Source: Cellvibrionales bacterium UBA5860 (GTDB lineage: Bacteria > Pseudomonadota > Gammaproteobacteria > Pseudomonadales > Porticoccaceae). From it: a stretch of DNA of 22,350 bases. This document shows, one piece after another, positions 1 through 8,595 of this stretch. The first letter of the stretch is position 1. The number at the start of each line of letters is the position of its first letter. The notes under the pieces are model-generated. The model was not told where the DNA came from. It made no database searches and worked only from the letters and a program-made list of their open reading frames with translations. Where the stretch lies: NCBI GenBank assembly GCA_002431545.1, contig DJFY01000103.1:10927-33276 (forward strand), read 5' to 3'. Made by a program: the position numbers and the translations under genes.

Positions 1-70
1 TCGAGTCTCTCCTTTCGCACCAAGCACTATCTCCAACACATTAGCAATACATGTCTAACGAGGGCAATCC

Positions 71-1456
71 ATGCAGGTTTCTGTAGAGAAAACCTCCGGA
101 CTGGAGCGACGCCTAACTGTGGGCGTTCCCGCCGAAGAAGTTGATAACGAAGTCGCTCAGCGGCTGCAAAAAGCCGCGAAGACGGTGCGAATTTCCGGGT
201 TTCGCCCAGGAAAAGTCCCGCTCAAGGTAGTCCGCCAGCGCTTTGGTGTCGGCGTACGCCAGGAAGTGGTGGGTGAAATCATGAATCGCTCGCTATATGA
301 GGCCATTACCAAAGAAGAATTGCAGCCCGCCGGGCAACCCCAGATCGAGCCCGTGAAAAACGAACCCGGTGTCGACCTGGAATATGTCGCTGTCTTTGAG
401 GTTTACCCGGATATCGAACTGCAGGATTTCTCTAGTATCGAGATCACCCGGCCGGTCGCCGACATCACCGAAGAGGATATCGACGGGATGATCGACAATC
501 TACGCAAGCAACGCGCCGATTGGGTCGAGGTGGAGCGCCCGGCTGAAACCAAAGATCGGGTGAATATCGACTACACGGGCACTGTCGATGGTGAAGCCTT
601 CGAAGGCGGCAGCGCTACAGATAGTGATCTGGTTATCGGTTCCGGGCGTATGATTCCTGGTTTTGAAGACGCCATTGTCGATATGACTGCAGGGGAGGAA
701 AAAAACATCTCCCTGACGTTCCCCGAGGATTATCACGCCGAAAATCTGCGCGGCAAGGCGGTCGAATTTGCCATAAAACTAAACCGCGTCAGCGAGCAGC
801 AACTGCCGGACTTAAATGATGAATTCTTCGCCCAGTTCGGTGTAACTGAAGGTGGCGAAGAAAAATTTCGCGCGGATGTCCGCAACAACATGGAGCGGGA
901 ACTGGCCCAGGCGACTAAGGCCAAAGTCAAGAATCGTTTGTTCAAGGCCCTGGATGAAATGCACACTGTGGACATCCCGGCCGCTCTGATCCGCAATGAA
1001 ACCCAGGCCATGCGGCAACAGATGCTGTCCCAGTTTGCCGGCGCCCAGCAAATCGATCCTTCAATCTTTCCCGATGACATCTTCGCACCGGAAGCCAACA
1101 AGCGGGTCCGGCTTGGGCTGCTCATCGCAGAAATCGCCAAAACCGCCGAGCTCGAGCCGAGCGCAGACAAAGTACGCGAGAGAATTGAAGAAATGGCCGC
1201 TACCTATGAGCAACCGGATCAGGTTATTCAATACTACTACAGCAACCAACAGGCTTTGCAGAGTATTGAATCCGCAGTGCTGGAAGACGCGGTTGCCGAA
1301 TATGTATTGTCCTCTGCCCAGGTAACGGATGAACCTGCCTCCTACCAGGATGCAGTAACGCCGGACCGACCTGAAGAAGCGGAGACGGATACTCCGGTCT
1401 CAGATGACGCGGACAGTACCGAATCCGACAACATCGAGAAAGGTAAAGCTGGCTGA
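71..1456 (+). CDS. tig: Trigger factor, ribosome-bound chaperone and prolyl isomerase
   Basis: Trigger factor binds the ribosomal exit tunnel and shields nascent chains in the cytosol. The protein has 461 residues against about 432 in E. coli. The N-terminal ribosome-binding domain carries the signature loop GFRPGKVP (residues 43-50). An FKBP-type peptidyl-prolyl isomerase domain follows at about 160-240 (VNIDYTGTVDGEAFEGG, then IPGFEDAIVDM), and then the helical C-terminal chaperone domain. The last 30 residues or so are an acidic Asp/Glu/Ser/Thr-rich tail that accounts for much of the extra length. The ATG at 71 is preceded by GAGGG at 60-64 with 6 nt spacing, which supports this start. The first 70 bases otherwise show nothing I can name; the promoter may lie outside the window. 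The gene leads the tig-clpP-clpX-lon-hupB-ppiD block, with no terminator before clpP. Identification is near certain from overall similarity. Confidence 0.98.
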   Translation: MQVSVEKTSGLERRLTVGVPAEEVDNEVAQRLQKAAKTVRISGFRPGKVPLKVVRQRFGVGVRQEVVGEIMNRSLYEAITKEELQPAGQPQIEPVKNEPGVDLEYVAVFEVYPDIELQDFSSIEITRPVADITEEDIDGMIDNLRKQRADWVEVERPAETKDRVNIDYTGTVDGEAFEGGSATDSDLVIGSGRMIPGFEDAIVDMTAGEEKNISLTFPEDYHAENLRGKAVEFAIKLNRVSEQQLPDLNDEFFAQFGVTEGGEEKFRADVRNNMERELAQATKAKVKNRLFKALDEMHTVDIPAALIRNETQAMRQQMLSQFAGAQQIDPSIFPDDIFAPEANKRVRLGLLIAEIAKTAELEPSADKVRERIEEMAATYEQPDQVIQYYYSNQQALQSIESAVLEDAVAEYVLSSAQVTDEPASYQDAVTPDRPEEAETDTPVSDDADSTESDNIEKGKAG

Positions 1457-1498
1457 TTGTAGCGCGGGGGGCTCGTCCTCTTCCTGTGAGCAACCTGC

Positions 1499-1526
1499 TT
1501 GCCATATCGCCTAGCAAAGATAAAAT
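1499..1526 (+). promoter_or_regulatory. Predicted sigma-70 promoter of clpP
   Basis: The -35 box TTGCCA (1499-1504) and the -10 box TAAAAT (1521-1526) each match the consensus at five of six positions and are separated by 16 bp. Transcription would start near 1533, leaving a leader of about 20 nt before the clpP ATG. No terminator lies between tig and clpP, so read-through from tig is also possible. Confidence 0.45.
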
Positions 1527-1552
1527 GAAACACCCCTATCCAGAGATCATTT

Positions 1553-2185
1553 ATGCCTTTTAACGAATCAGCGATTTCGGATTTCTCTGTACACAACGCT
1601 GGCGGCCTGGTACCCATGGTCGTAGAGCAAACCGCCCGAGGCGAACGCGCCTACGATATCTATTCCCGACTTTTGCGTGAGCGGGTCATTTTTGTCGTGG
1701 GGCCGGTCGAAGACTACATGGCCAATCTGGTGGTCGCCCAGCTGCTTTTCCTGGAATCGGAAAACCCGGACAAAGATATTCACTTGTACATTAATTCCCC
1801 CGGCGGCTCGGTCACAGCAGGTCTATCGATCTACGACACGATGCAGTTCATTAAACCGGACGTAAGTACAATCTGCGTGGGGCAGGCTGCCAGCATGGGT
1901 GCGTTCTTACTGGCAGCGGGCGCAGCCGGAAAACGTTACGCGTTGCCTAACTCCCGGTGCATGATTCACCAACCGAGCGGTGGCGCTCAGGGCCAGGCTT
2001 CTGATATCCATATTCACGCGCAGGAAATTCTCAAGATACGCCAAAGGCTGAATGAGCGGCTGGCCCACCATACCGGGCAGCCGTTGGAAACCATTGAACG
2101 CGACACCGAACGCGACAACTTTCTCGATGCAGAGGAGTCGAAGAGCTATGGCTTGGTCGACGAAGTATTGGACAAGCGCGCGTAG
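1553..2185 (+). CDS. clpP: ATP-dependent Clp protease proteolytic subunit
   Basis: ClpP is the serine peptidase that forms a double-heptamer barrel and degrades proteins unfolded and fed in by ClpX or ClpA. The protein has 210 residues (E. coli precursor 207). The catalytic triad is visible: Ser114 in ASMGA, His139 in MIHQP and Asp188 in ERDTERDNF, each three positions later than in the E. coli precursor. The N-terminal stretch before LVPMVVEQ resembles a propeptide that is normally removed. The substrate-groove motif NSPGGSVTAG (81-90) is intact. The start ATG has only a weak AGAG upstream (about 1542-1545), so initiation may be modest or coupled to the short leader. It lies 96 bp after tig and 96 bp before its ATPase partner clpX, the standard arrangement. 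Confidence 0.98.
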   Translation: MPFNESAISDFSVHNAGGLVPMVVEQTARGERAYDIYSRLLRERVIFVVGPVEDYMANLVVAQLLFLESENPDKDIHLYINSPGGSVTAGLSIYDTMQFIKPDVSTICVGQAASMGAFLLAAGAAGKRYALPNSRCMIHQPSGGAQGQASDIHIHAQEILKIRQRLNERLAHHTGQPLETIERDTERDNFLDAEESKSYGLVDEVLDKRA

Positions 2186-2228
2186 AAGCGATAGGATTTA
2201 AGTGCTTTTATGATGAAATTGCTTTAAT

Positions 2229-2257
2229 TTGATGAATTTTAAAGGTATTTTTAGACT
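2229..2257 (+). promoter_or_regulatory. Possible clpX promoter in AT-rich gap
   Basis: The 96-bp clpP-clpX gap is markedly AT-rich compared with the flanking genes. TTGATG (2229-2234) and TAGACT (2252-2257), 17 bp apart, each match sigma-70 consensus at four of six positions. This is a weak call; clpX may be read mainly from the clpP promoter. Confidence 0.3.
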
Positions 2258-2281
2258 CCAAATGCAGCAGGGGGCAACGAA

Positions 2282-3571
<1,290 letters not shown>

Positions 3572-3594
3572 GCTTCGCTTTTTACGCTCCGGCG

Positions 3595-3622
3595 CTTGTT
3601 TTTCCTGTATAAACCCCCATAT
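3595..3622 (+). promoter_or_regulatory. Sigma-32 heat-shock promoter of lon
   Basis: CTTGTTT (3595-3601) is followed after 13 bp by CCCCATAT (3615-3622). This matches the RpoH consensus CTTGAAA-N(11-16)-CCCCATNT with a perfect -10 element and the CTTG core of the -35. lon is a classic RpoH regulon member, and transcription would start near 3629, leaving a leader of about 40 nt. No equally good sigma-70 promoter was seen in the gap. Confidence 0.85.
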
Positions 3623-3668
3623 CGTCTTCAGTTAAGAGGGCGATACATGCCCTAAAGAGAGGCTAGTC

Positions 3669-6098
3669 ATGGTTCAGGAAACCCAGCAAACCAACACACC
3701 GACGCAGCTACCCATGCTGCCACTGCGCGATGTCGTGGTGTTTCCCCAAATGGTAACCCCGTTGTTCGTTGGCCGCGAGAGATCGATCCTGGCCCTCGAA
3801 CAGGTGATGTCCGAAGACAAACAGATCGTGCTGGTGGCCCAGAGAGACGCCAGCTGCGACGATCCCGGCGCTGACGATGTTTACAAGGTTGGCACCCGAG
3901 CGACGGTTCTGCAGATGCTCAAACTGCCCGATGGCACCGTAAAAGTCCTTGTAGAGGGCATTGAGCGCATCGACATCAAAAATATTGAGGAAAAGCACGG
4001 CTATTTCGCTGTTGATTTCGAACCAGTTGCCCCGGTCGCGATGGACGCGGAGCAATCCCGCGCCATGATTCGGGTTCTCAATGCACAGTTTGAAAAATAT
4101 GTCGGCGCCAGTAAAAAAATCCCATCCGAAGTCGTCACTACGGTAGCCGGCATAGAAACCATAGGTCGTCTCGTTGATACGATTGCGACACACATGCTGC
4201 TCGATTTACCGCAGAAACAGGAAATTCTCGAAATATCTGATGAAAAGGAGAGGGTTGAAAAACTTCTTCTGCTCATGGAATCAGAGCTCGATGTGGCCGA
4301 CGTCGAACAAAAAATTCGCGGCCGCGTCAAAAAACAGATGGAGAAAAGCCAGCGTGAGTACTATCTGAATGAGCAAATGAAAGCCATTCAAAAAGAGCTG
4401 GGCGATCTCGAAGACGTACCCAACGAGCTCGAACAACTCGAGGACAAACTTGAAGCCTCGGGAATGCCGAAAATCGCGCTGGACAAGGCCAAAGCCGAGT
4501 TAAACAAGCTCAAAATGATGTCGCCCATGTCGGCGGAAGCATCGGTGTTGCGCGGATACTTGGACTGGATGGTCGCGGTACCCTGGAAAAAACGCTCGCG
4601 TGTGCGCCACGATCTGGAGCGGGCTGAACGTATACTCAACGAAGATCACTACGGTCTCGACGAAGTTAAGGAACGTATTCTCGAGTTTCTCGCGGTACAG
4701 CAGCGCGTAAAAAAACTGAAAGGTCCGGTATTGTGTCTGGTTGGGCCACCCGGTGTCGGCAAGACATCGCTCGGCGAGTCCATCGCCAGGGCGACCGGGC
4801 GCAAGTTTGTCCGCATGTCCCTGGGTGGTGTTCGCGACGAAGCAGAAATTCGCGGCCATCGACGTACTTATATCGGTTCTTTACCGGGCAAGCTCATTCA
4901 GAAAATTTCTAAAACGGGGGTAAAAAACCCCCTGTTTCTGCTCGATGAGATCGATAAGATGGGCATGGATCACCGCGGTGACCCGGCTTCGGCTTTGCTG
5001 GAGGTCCTCGACCCGGAGCAGAACAATACATTCAACGATCATTACCTGGAAGTCGATTACGACTTGTCAGAAGTCATGTTCATCTGCACTTCGAATTCCA
5101 TGAACATCCCCGAGCCACTGCTCGACCGCATGGAGGTAATCCGGATTCCCGGGTATACCGAAGACGAAAAAATAAACATTGCCGAAAAATATCTGTTACC
5201 TAAACAGGTCCGGGCAAATGGCCTCAAGAAAAATGAATTGAACGTCGACGAAGATGCGATCAAAAACATAGTTCGCTACTACACGCGGGAAGCCGGTGTG
5301 CGTGGACTGGAAAGAGAGATTGCAAAGGTTTGCCGAAAAATTGTCACGCGGCACGTGCACGACAACTCCAGCGATAACGTAACAGTTGGGGAGGAGCAAC
5401 TCGAAGACCTGCTCGGTGTTTACAAGTACGATTTTGGGCGCGCCGAGGAGGAAAACCAGATTGGTCAGGTTACCGGCCTTGCGTGGACCTCAGTTGGCGG
5501 CGAATTGTTAACTATCGAATCGTCTGTCGTTCCCGGAAAAGGCAACATCGTAAAAACCGGTTCCCTTGGCGATATCATGCAGGAATCCATTCAAGCTGCC
5601 CTCACCGTTGTTCGCGGCCATTCCCAACGCCTTGGTATTGCTCGCGATTTTCACCAGAAAAACGACCTGCATATCCACGTACCGGAGGGCGCTACGCCAA
5701 AAGACGGGCCTAGCGCAGGTATCGGCATGTGCACAGCGCTGGTGTCGGTCTTGACGAAAATTCCCGTGCGCGCCGACGTTGCCATGACCGGAGAAATCAC
5801 GCTTCGTGGTGAAGTGTTGAAAATTGGCGGATTAAAAGAAAAGCTTCTGGCTGCACATCGCGGTGGTATTCGCAAGGTTATTATTCCCAAAGAAAATGAA
5901 CGGGATCTGAAAGAAATTCCCGACAATATTAAAGCAGATCTGCAGATCCATCCGGTAAAATGGATAGACGAAGTACTGCAAATTGCTTTAGAACGCATGC
6001 CTGTACCACTCACCGATGAACAGTATATGGCTTCCGGTACCTCTTCGGTCGATGAAAACAATGAAAACGGTACCGATTCACGTCCGAGCACACACTAA
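3669..6098 (+). CDS. lon: Lon ATP-dependent protease
   Basis: Lon is a cytosolic AAA+ protease that degrades misfolded proteins and short-lived regulators; ATPase and peptidase are in one chain. It has 809 residues (E. coli 784). The LON N-terminal substrate domain begins at about residue 14 (LPMLPLRDVVVFPQMVTPLF), followed by a coiled-coil region. Walker A is GPPGVGKT (359-366) and Walker B is LFLLDEIDKMG. The C-terminal peptidase has the Ser-Lys dyad: Ser682 in PKDGPSAG and Lys725 in GGLKEKLLAAHRGG, 43 residues apart as in E. coli. A short Asn/Ser/Glu-rich tail follows. GAGG at 3659-3662, 6 nt before the ATG, sets the start. It is driven by the sigma-32 promoter upstream and ended by a strong hairpin downstream. 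Confidence 0.98.
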   Translation: MVQETQQTNTPTQLPMLPLRDVVVFPQMVTPLFVGRERSILALEQVMSEDKQIVLVAQRDASCDDPGADDVYKVGTRATVLQMLKLPDGTVKVLVEGIERIDIKNIEEKHGYFAVDFEPVAPVAMDAEQSRAMIRVLNAQFEKYVGASKKIPSEVVTTVAGIETIGRLVDTIATHMLLDLPQKQEILEISDEKERVEKLLLLMESELDVADVEQKIRGRVKKQMEKSQREYYLNEQMKAIQKELGDLEDVPNELEQLEDKLEASGMPKIALDKAKAELNKLKMMSPMSAEASVLRGYLDWMVAVPWKKRSRVRHDLERAERILNEDHYGLDEVKERILEFLAVQQRVKKLKGPVLCLVGPPGVGKTSLGESIARATGRKFVRMSLGGVRDEAEIRGHRRTYIGSLPGKLIQKISKTGVKNPLFLLDEIDKMGMDHRGDPASALLEVLDPEQNNTFNDHYLEVDYDLSEVMFICTSNSMNIPEPLLDRMEVIRIPGYTEDEKINIAEKYLLPKQVRANGLKKNELNVDEDAIKNIVRYYTREAGVRGLEREIAKVCRKIVTRHVHDNSSDNVTVGEEQLEDLLGVYKYDFGRAEEENQIGQVTGLAWTSVGGELLTIESSVVPGKGNIVKTGSLGDIMQESIQAALTVVRGHSQRLGIARDFHQKNDLHIHVPEGATPKDGPSAGIGMCTALVSVLTKIPVRADVAMTGEITLRGEVLKIGGLKEKLLAAHRGGIRKVIIPKENERDLKEIPDNIKADLQIHPVKWIDEVLQIALERMPVPLTDEQYMASGTSSVDENNENGTDSRPSTH

Positions 6099-6113
6099 TA
6101 CTAATTGATCAGC

Positions 6114-6142
6114 TTGACCGGCTAATTTGGTATTGGTATAAC
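6114..6142 (+). promoter_or_regulatory. Extended -10 sigma-70 promoter of hupB
   Basis: TTGACC (6114-6119) and TATAAC (6137-6142) are each five of six to consensus with the optimal 17-bp spacing. The bases TGG just before the -10 form a TGn extended -10 element. Predicted initiation at about 6147-6150 falls at the 5' edge of the lon terminator hairpin, so the hupB transcript should begin with that hairpin. Confidence 0.7.
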
Positions 6143-6146
6143 GCTA

Positions 6147-6172
6147 GCGTTTGCCAAGGGCAAACGCCTTTT
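6147..6172 (+). terminator. Terminator of lon; also 5' hairpin of the hupB leader
   Basis: GCGTTTGCC (6147-6155) and GGCAAACGC (6159-6167) form a perfect 9-bp stem with a 3-nt loop, followed by CTTTT. It has the form of an intrinsic terminator for lon. It also starts where the predicted hupB transcript starts, and its arms can pair with the next hairpin. Confidence 0.7.
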
Positions 6173-6173
6173 C

Positions 6174-6209
6174 GTTTGCATGGCCTTGTAGGGGACAGGG
6201 CCTGCAAAC
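6174..6209 (+). promoter_or_regulatory. Long hairpin in the hupB 5' leader
   Basis: GTTTGCA (6174-6180) pairs with TGCAAAC (6203-6209). Inside it, GGCCTTGT (6182-6189) pairs with ACAGGGCC (6195-6202, one G-U). This makes a 15-bp stem with a single bulged T at 6181 and the loop AGGGG. The loop sequence is identical to the hupB ribosome-binding core at 6231-6235. The 5' arm can instead pair with the 3' arm of the preceding hairpin (6160-6166 with 6173-6179). Structure is seen in sequence; any regulatory role is inference. Confidence 0.5.
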
Positions 6210-6241
6210 TCAAATCAAAGAATGCTAAAAAGGGGTGCTAA

Positions 6242-6514
6242 GTGAATAAATCTGAACTCGTCGACGCAATTGCCGATGCAGCTGACATTTCCAAATCCGC
6301 GGCTACCAGAGCTCTGGATGGCGCGGTAGATGCGATAACTCAAGCCTTAAAAAAAGGCGATCCGGTCTCCCTGGTTGGATTCGGGACTTTCGCTGTCAAA
6401 CACCGACCTGCAAGGAAAGGGCGCAACCCACGAACCGGTCAGGAAATCGATATTGCTGCCGCGACTGTTCCAGGATTTAAAGCCGGCAAGGCATTAAAAG
6501 ACGCCGTTAACTAA
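6242..6514 (+). CDS. hupB: HU-beta, DNA-binding nucleoid protein
   Basis: HU is a small dimeric architectural protein that bends DNA without strict sequence preference and compacts the nucleoid. The 90-residue protein has the usual family length. Its N-terminus (MNKSELVDAIADAADISKS) and C-terminus (GFKAGKALKDAVN) match E. coli HupB closely. The flexible DNA-gripping arm with the Arg-Asn-Pro tip (RNPRTG, 61-66) is intact. Translation starts at GTG 6242, with AGGGG at 6231-6235 and 6 nt spacing. It follows lon, the conserved position for hupB, and is bracketed by its own promoter and a very strong terminator, so it is probably expressed as a single-gene transcript. The structured leader could add post-transcriptional control. 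Confidence 0.97.
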   Translation: MNKSELVDAIADAADISKSAATRALDGAVDAITQALKKGDPVSLVGFGTFAVKHRPARKGRNPRTGQEIDIAAATVPGFKAGKALKDAVN

Positions 6515-6564
6515 GAAGTACTAAAAGCGAAGTTCTCACCAGTCGACGCGAGGACTTAGTCACA

Positions 6565-6600
6565 AGTAAAGGCGCATTTTTATGCGCCTTTACTATTTTT
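6565..6600 (+). terminator. Strong intrinsic terminator of hupB
   Basis: A perfect 13-bp inverted repeat (6565-6577 with 6582-6594) has a TTTT loop and is followed by ATTTTT. It is the best terminator in the window and ends the hupB transcript before ppiD. Confidence 0.92.
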
Positions 6601-6657
6601 CACGAACAGAGAATTGAAGACACCTCCTAACCAATAGCACAACGCCTTCAATTGCGT

Positions 6658-6686
6658 TTGATACCCTTTATTCGCGAAAATACACT
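6658..6686 (+). promoter_or_regulatory. Predicted sigma-70 promoter of ppiD
   Basis: TTGATA (6658-6663, five of six) and TACACT (6681-6686, four of six) are 17 bp apart. Initiation near 6693 would leave a leader of about 29 nt. Since a strong terminator lies just upstream, ppiD needs its own promoter, which supports the call. Confidence 0.55.
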
Positions 6687-6721
6687 CTGATTATCACTTT
6701 TGGCTATTCAAGGATTTACGC

Positions 6722-8593
6722 ATGCTTCAGGACTTTAGAAACAACCTGAAAGGAACAGCCTTATTTATCGTTATCCTCATCTCTATTCCCTTCGCCCTGG
6801 TTGGTATCGATCAAATTTTTATCAGCGGAAACTCGGTCGAAGGGGAGGTTACCGTCAATGGCGACAAAATCACCAAACTTGAGGTCGAGCGCGCGCTCGA
6901 AATGCACAAACAGGCGCTGCGTGATCGTTTTGACAACCTGGACCCGTCAATGCTTGACGACGACCTGCTACGCGAACCGGTGCGACTACGTCTGATTAAG
7001 GAAAAAGTAATCGCCCAACGCGCGCACGATGAAGGTATGGGTATCGCGAAAAACTCCATCGTCGAATTTATCAACGGAATTGAAGCTTTTCAGGTCGGCG
7101 GTAGTTTCGATCGCGATACCTTCGAATACAACATTCAACGCATGGGTTACACTTTAAGGGGTTTCTATGACTCTCTGACTTCATCGCTTCTGGTCACACA
7201 AACCAACGCAGGCATTACGGCTACCGAGTTTGTCTCAAATACAGATCTGGCAGATGCCGTGAGCCTTATAGAACAGGAAAGGGATTATTATTATCTTACC
7301 GTTCCACTCGCAGATGCACAGAAAAAAGTCGATATTGATCCGTCCGCCGTCACTGACCACTACGATAAACATCGAGATCGCTATACCACTGAAGAACAGA
7401 TTGCCGTTGACTATATCGAATTATCCTTGGACGCTCTCGCCGAAGGGATAACTGTTGAAGAAGACGATATACGTCTGGCTTACGAAGAACAAAAGGCCAG
7501 CGCCGAAGCCGACTCCACATATCAACTGGCGCACATTTTATTTGCCCGCGACGATCCTATAGAGAATGAACAAAGACTGGAGCAAGTTCAAACCAAACTT
7601 TCCCAGGGTGTGGCTTTCGCCCAGTTGGCGCGGGATTACAGCGATGATTTGGGTAGCGCAGAGCAGGGCGGTGAGCTGGGTGTGTTAACACGAGATGCCT
7701 TACCGGAGCCCTTTATCGAAGCACTCAACACGATGCAGGAAGGCGAGATTTCAGGTCCTATAAAAACGGATAGCGGCACCCATCTGCTTTATCTGACTAA
7801 AATCGATACGACATCATTTGATGACTATTCCTCAGCTAAACCCGTGATCGAACAACAGCTCAGGCGCGCGCTGGCGGAAACCCTGCTGCCGGAAAAAATA
7901 GAATTATTACGCGAAGACTCATACAACGCCGAAAGTCTATACAAAGTCGCTGAAAACCTGGGATTGCAGGCTGCGACATCGGCGCCCTTTCCTCGAACCG
8001 GCGGTGAAGGTATAGCGGCGCACCCGGTGGTCGTCAAAGCCGCTTACTCAAGCGATGTATACGGTGAAGGTTATGCCAGCGACGTATTAGAGCTCAGCCC
8101 AACGCGCGCAGTGGTGATCAAGCGAAATGCTATCTATCCTGCAAAACCCCGTAGCCTGGACGAAGTAAGTGAAGAGATTTTATCCGAACTCAAAACTGAA
8201 GCAGCACGGGCTATCGTCAAAGCAAAGGGAGAGGATGTTATGCGCCGCTTGGGCGAAGGGGAAAGTATTGAAGCCATCGCTAAGGACGAGGGCATGGCGT
8301 GGCAAGTAAGCATCGATACGCGCCGTTTTGGCGGCGATGTGGACCCGGAAATTCGCGACCAGGCCTTTACCATACCAGCGCGGGCATCACTGCCCCATGC
8401 GATAGGTTTTTTTTCCCGGCACGGAGATTATATAGCATTGTCTTTGACCAAGATCGAAAACGGCGATGCTGCTAATCTGGCAGGGGAGCAAAAAGCAAAA
8501 CTGAAAGCCGCGGTTCAGCGGACGTTAGCTAATCAAGCCTTTACCGGGTATGAAGAGAGTCTCGTTGCCGCTGCGGATATCGAATCGGATTAA
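6722..8593 (+). CDS. ppiD: PpiD, membrane-anchored periplasmic SurA-like chaperone
   Basis: PpiD is held in the inner membrane next to the SecYEG translocon and helps newly exported proteins fold in the periplasm. The 623 residues match the E. coli length. A short cytosolic N-terminus (MLQDFRNNLKG) is followed by one transmembrane helix at about 11-30. Next comes a SurA-type N-terminal chaperone region, then a parvulin (PpiC) domain at about 265-361 (YQLAHILFA, GELGVLTRDALPEPF, GTHLLYLTKI), then a C-terminal SurA-like half. In E. coli the parvulin domain is catalytically inactive; I cannot judge activity here. AAGGA at 6710-6714, 7 nt before the ATG, supports the start. It is the usual hupB neighbour and converges on mltD with a 2-bp gap, so the two transcripts must overlap or end inside each other. 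Confidence 0.95.
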   Translation: MLQDFRNNLKGTALFIVILISIPFALVGIDQIFISGNSVEGEVTVNGDKITKLEVERALEMHKQALRDRFDNLDPSMLDDDLLREPVRLRLIKEKVIAQRAHDEGMGIAKNSIVEFINGIEAFQVGGSFDRDTFEYNIQRMGYTLRGFYDSLTSSLLVTQTNAGITATEFVSNTDLADAVSLIEQERDYYYLTVPLADAQKKVDIDPSAVTDHYDKHRDRYTTEEQIAVDYIELSLDALAEGITVEEDDIRLAYEEQKASAEADSTYQLAHILFARDDPIENEQRLEQVQTKLSQGVAFAQLARDYSDDLGSAEQGGELGVLTRDALPEPFIEALNTMQEGEISGPIKTDSGTHLLYLTKIDTTSFDDYSSAKPVIEQQLRRALAETLLPEKIELLREDSYNAESLYKVAENLGLQAATSAPFPRTGGEGIAAHPVVVKAAYSSDVYGEGYASDVLELSPTRAVVIKRNAIYPAKPRSLDEVSEEILSELKTEAARAIVKAKGEDVMRRLGEGESIEAIAKDEGMAWQVSIDTRRFGGDVDPEIRDQAFTIPARASLPHAIGFFSRHGDYIALSLTKIENGDAANLAGEQKAKLKAAVQRTLANQAFTGYEESLVAAADIESD

Positions 8594-8595
8594 CT

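Noticed and set aside
1498..1539. Possible sigma-32 promoter before clpP (CTTGCC ... CCCCTAT)
   Set aside because: The two elements are 29 bp apart, about twice the allowed spacing, and no other CTTG lies at the right distance. The sigma-70 boxes fit better.
3708..4193. Long open frames on the minus strand inside lon, and similar ones inside tig, ppiD and cysI
   Set aside because: They are antisense to well-supported genes and resemble no family. They arise from codon bias.
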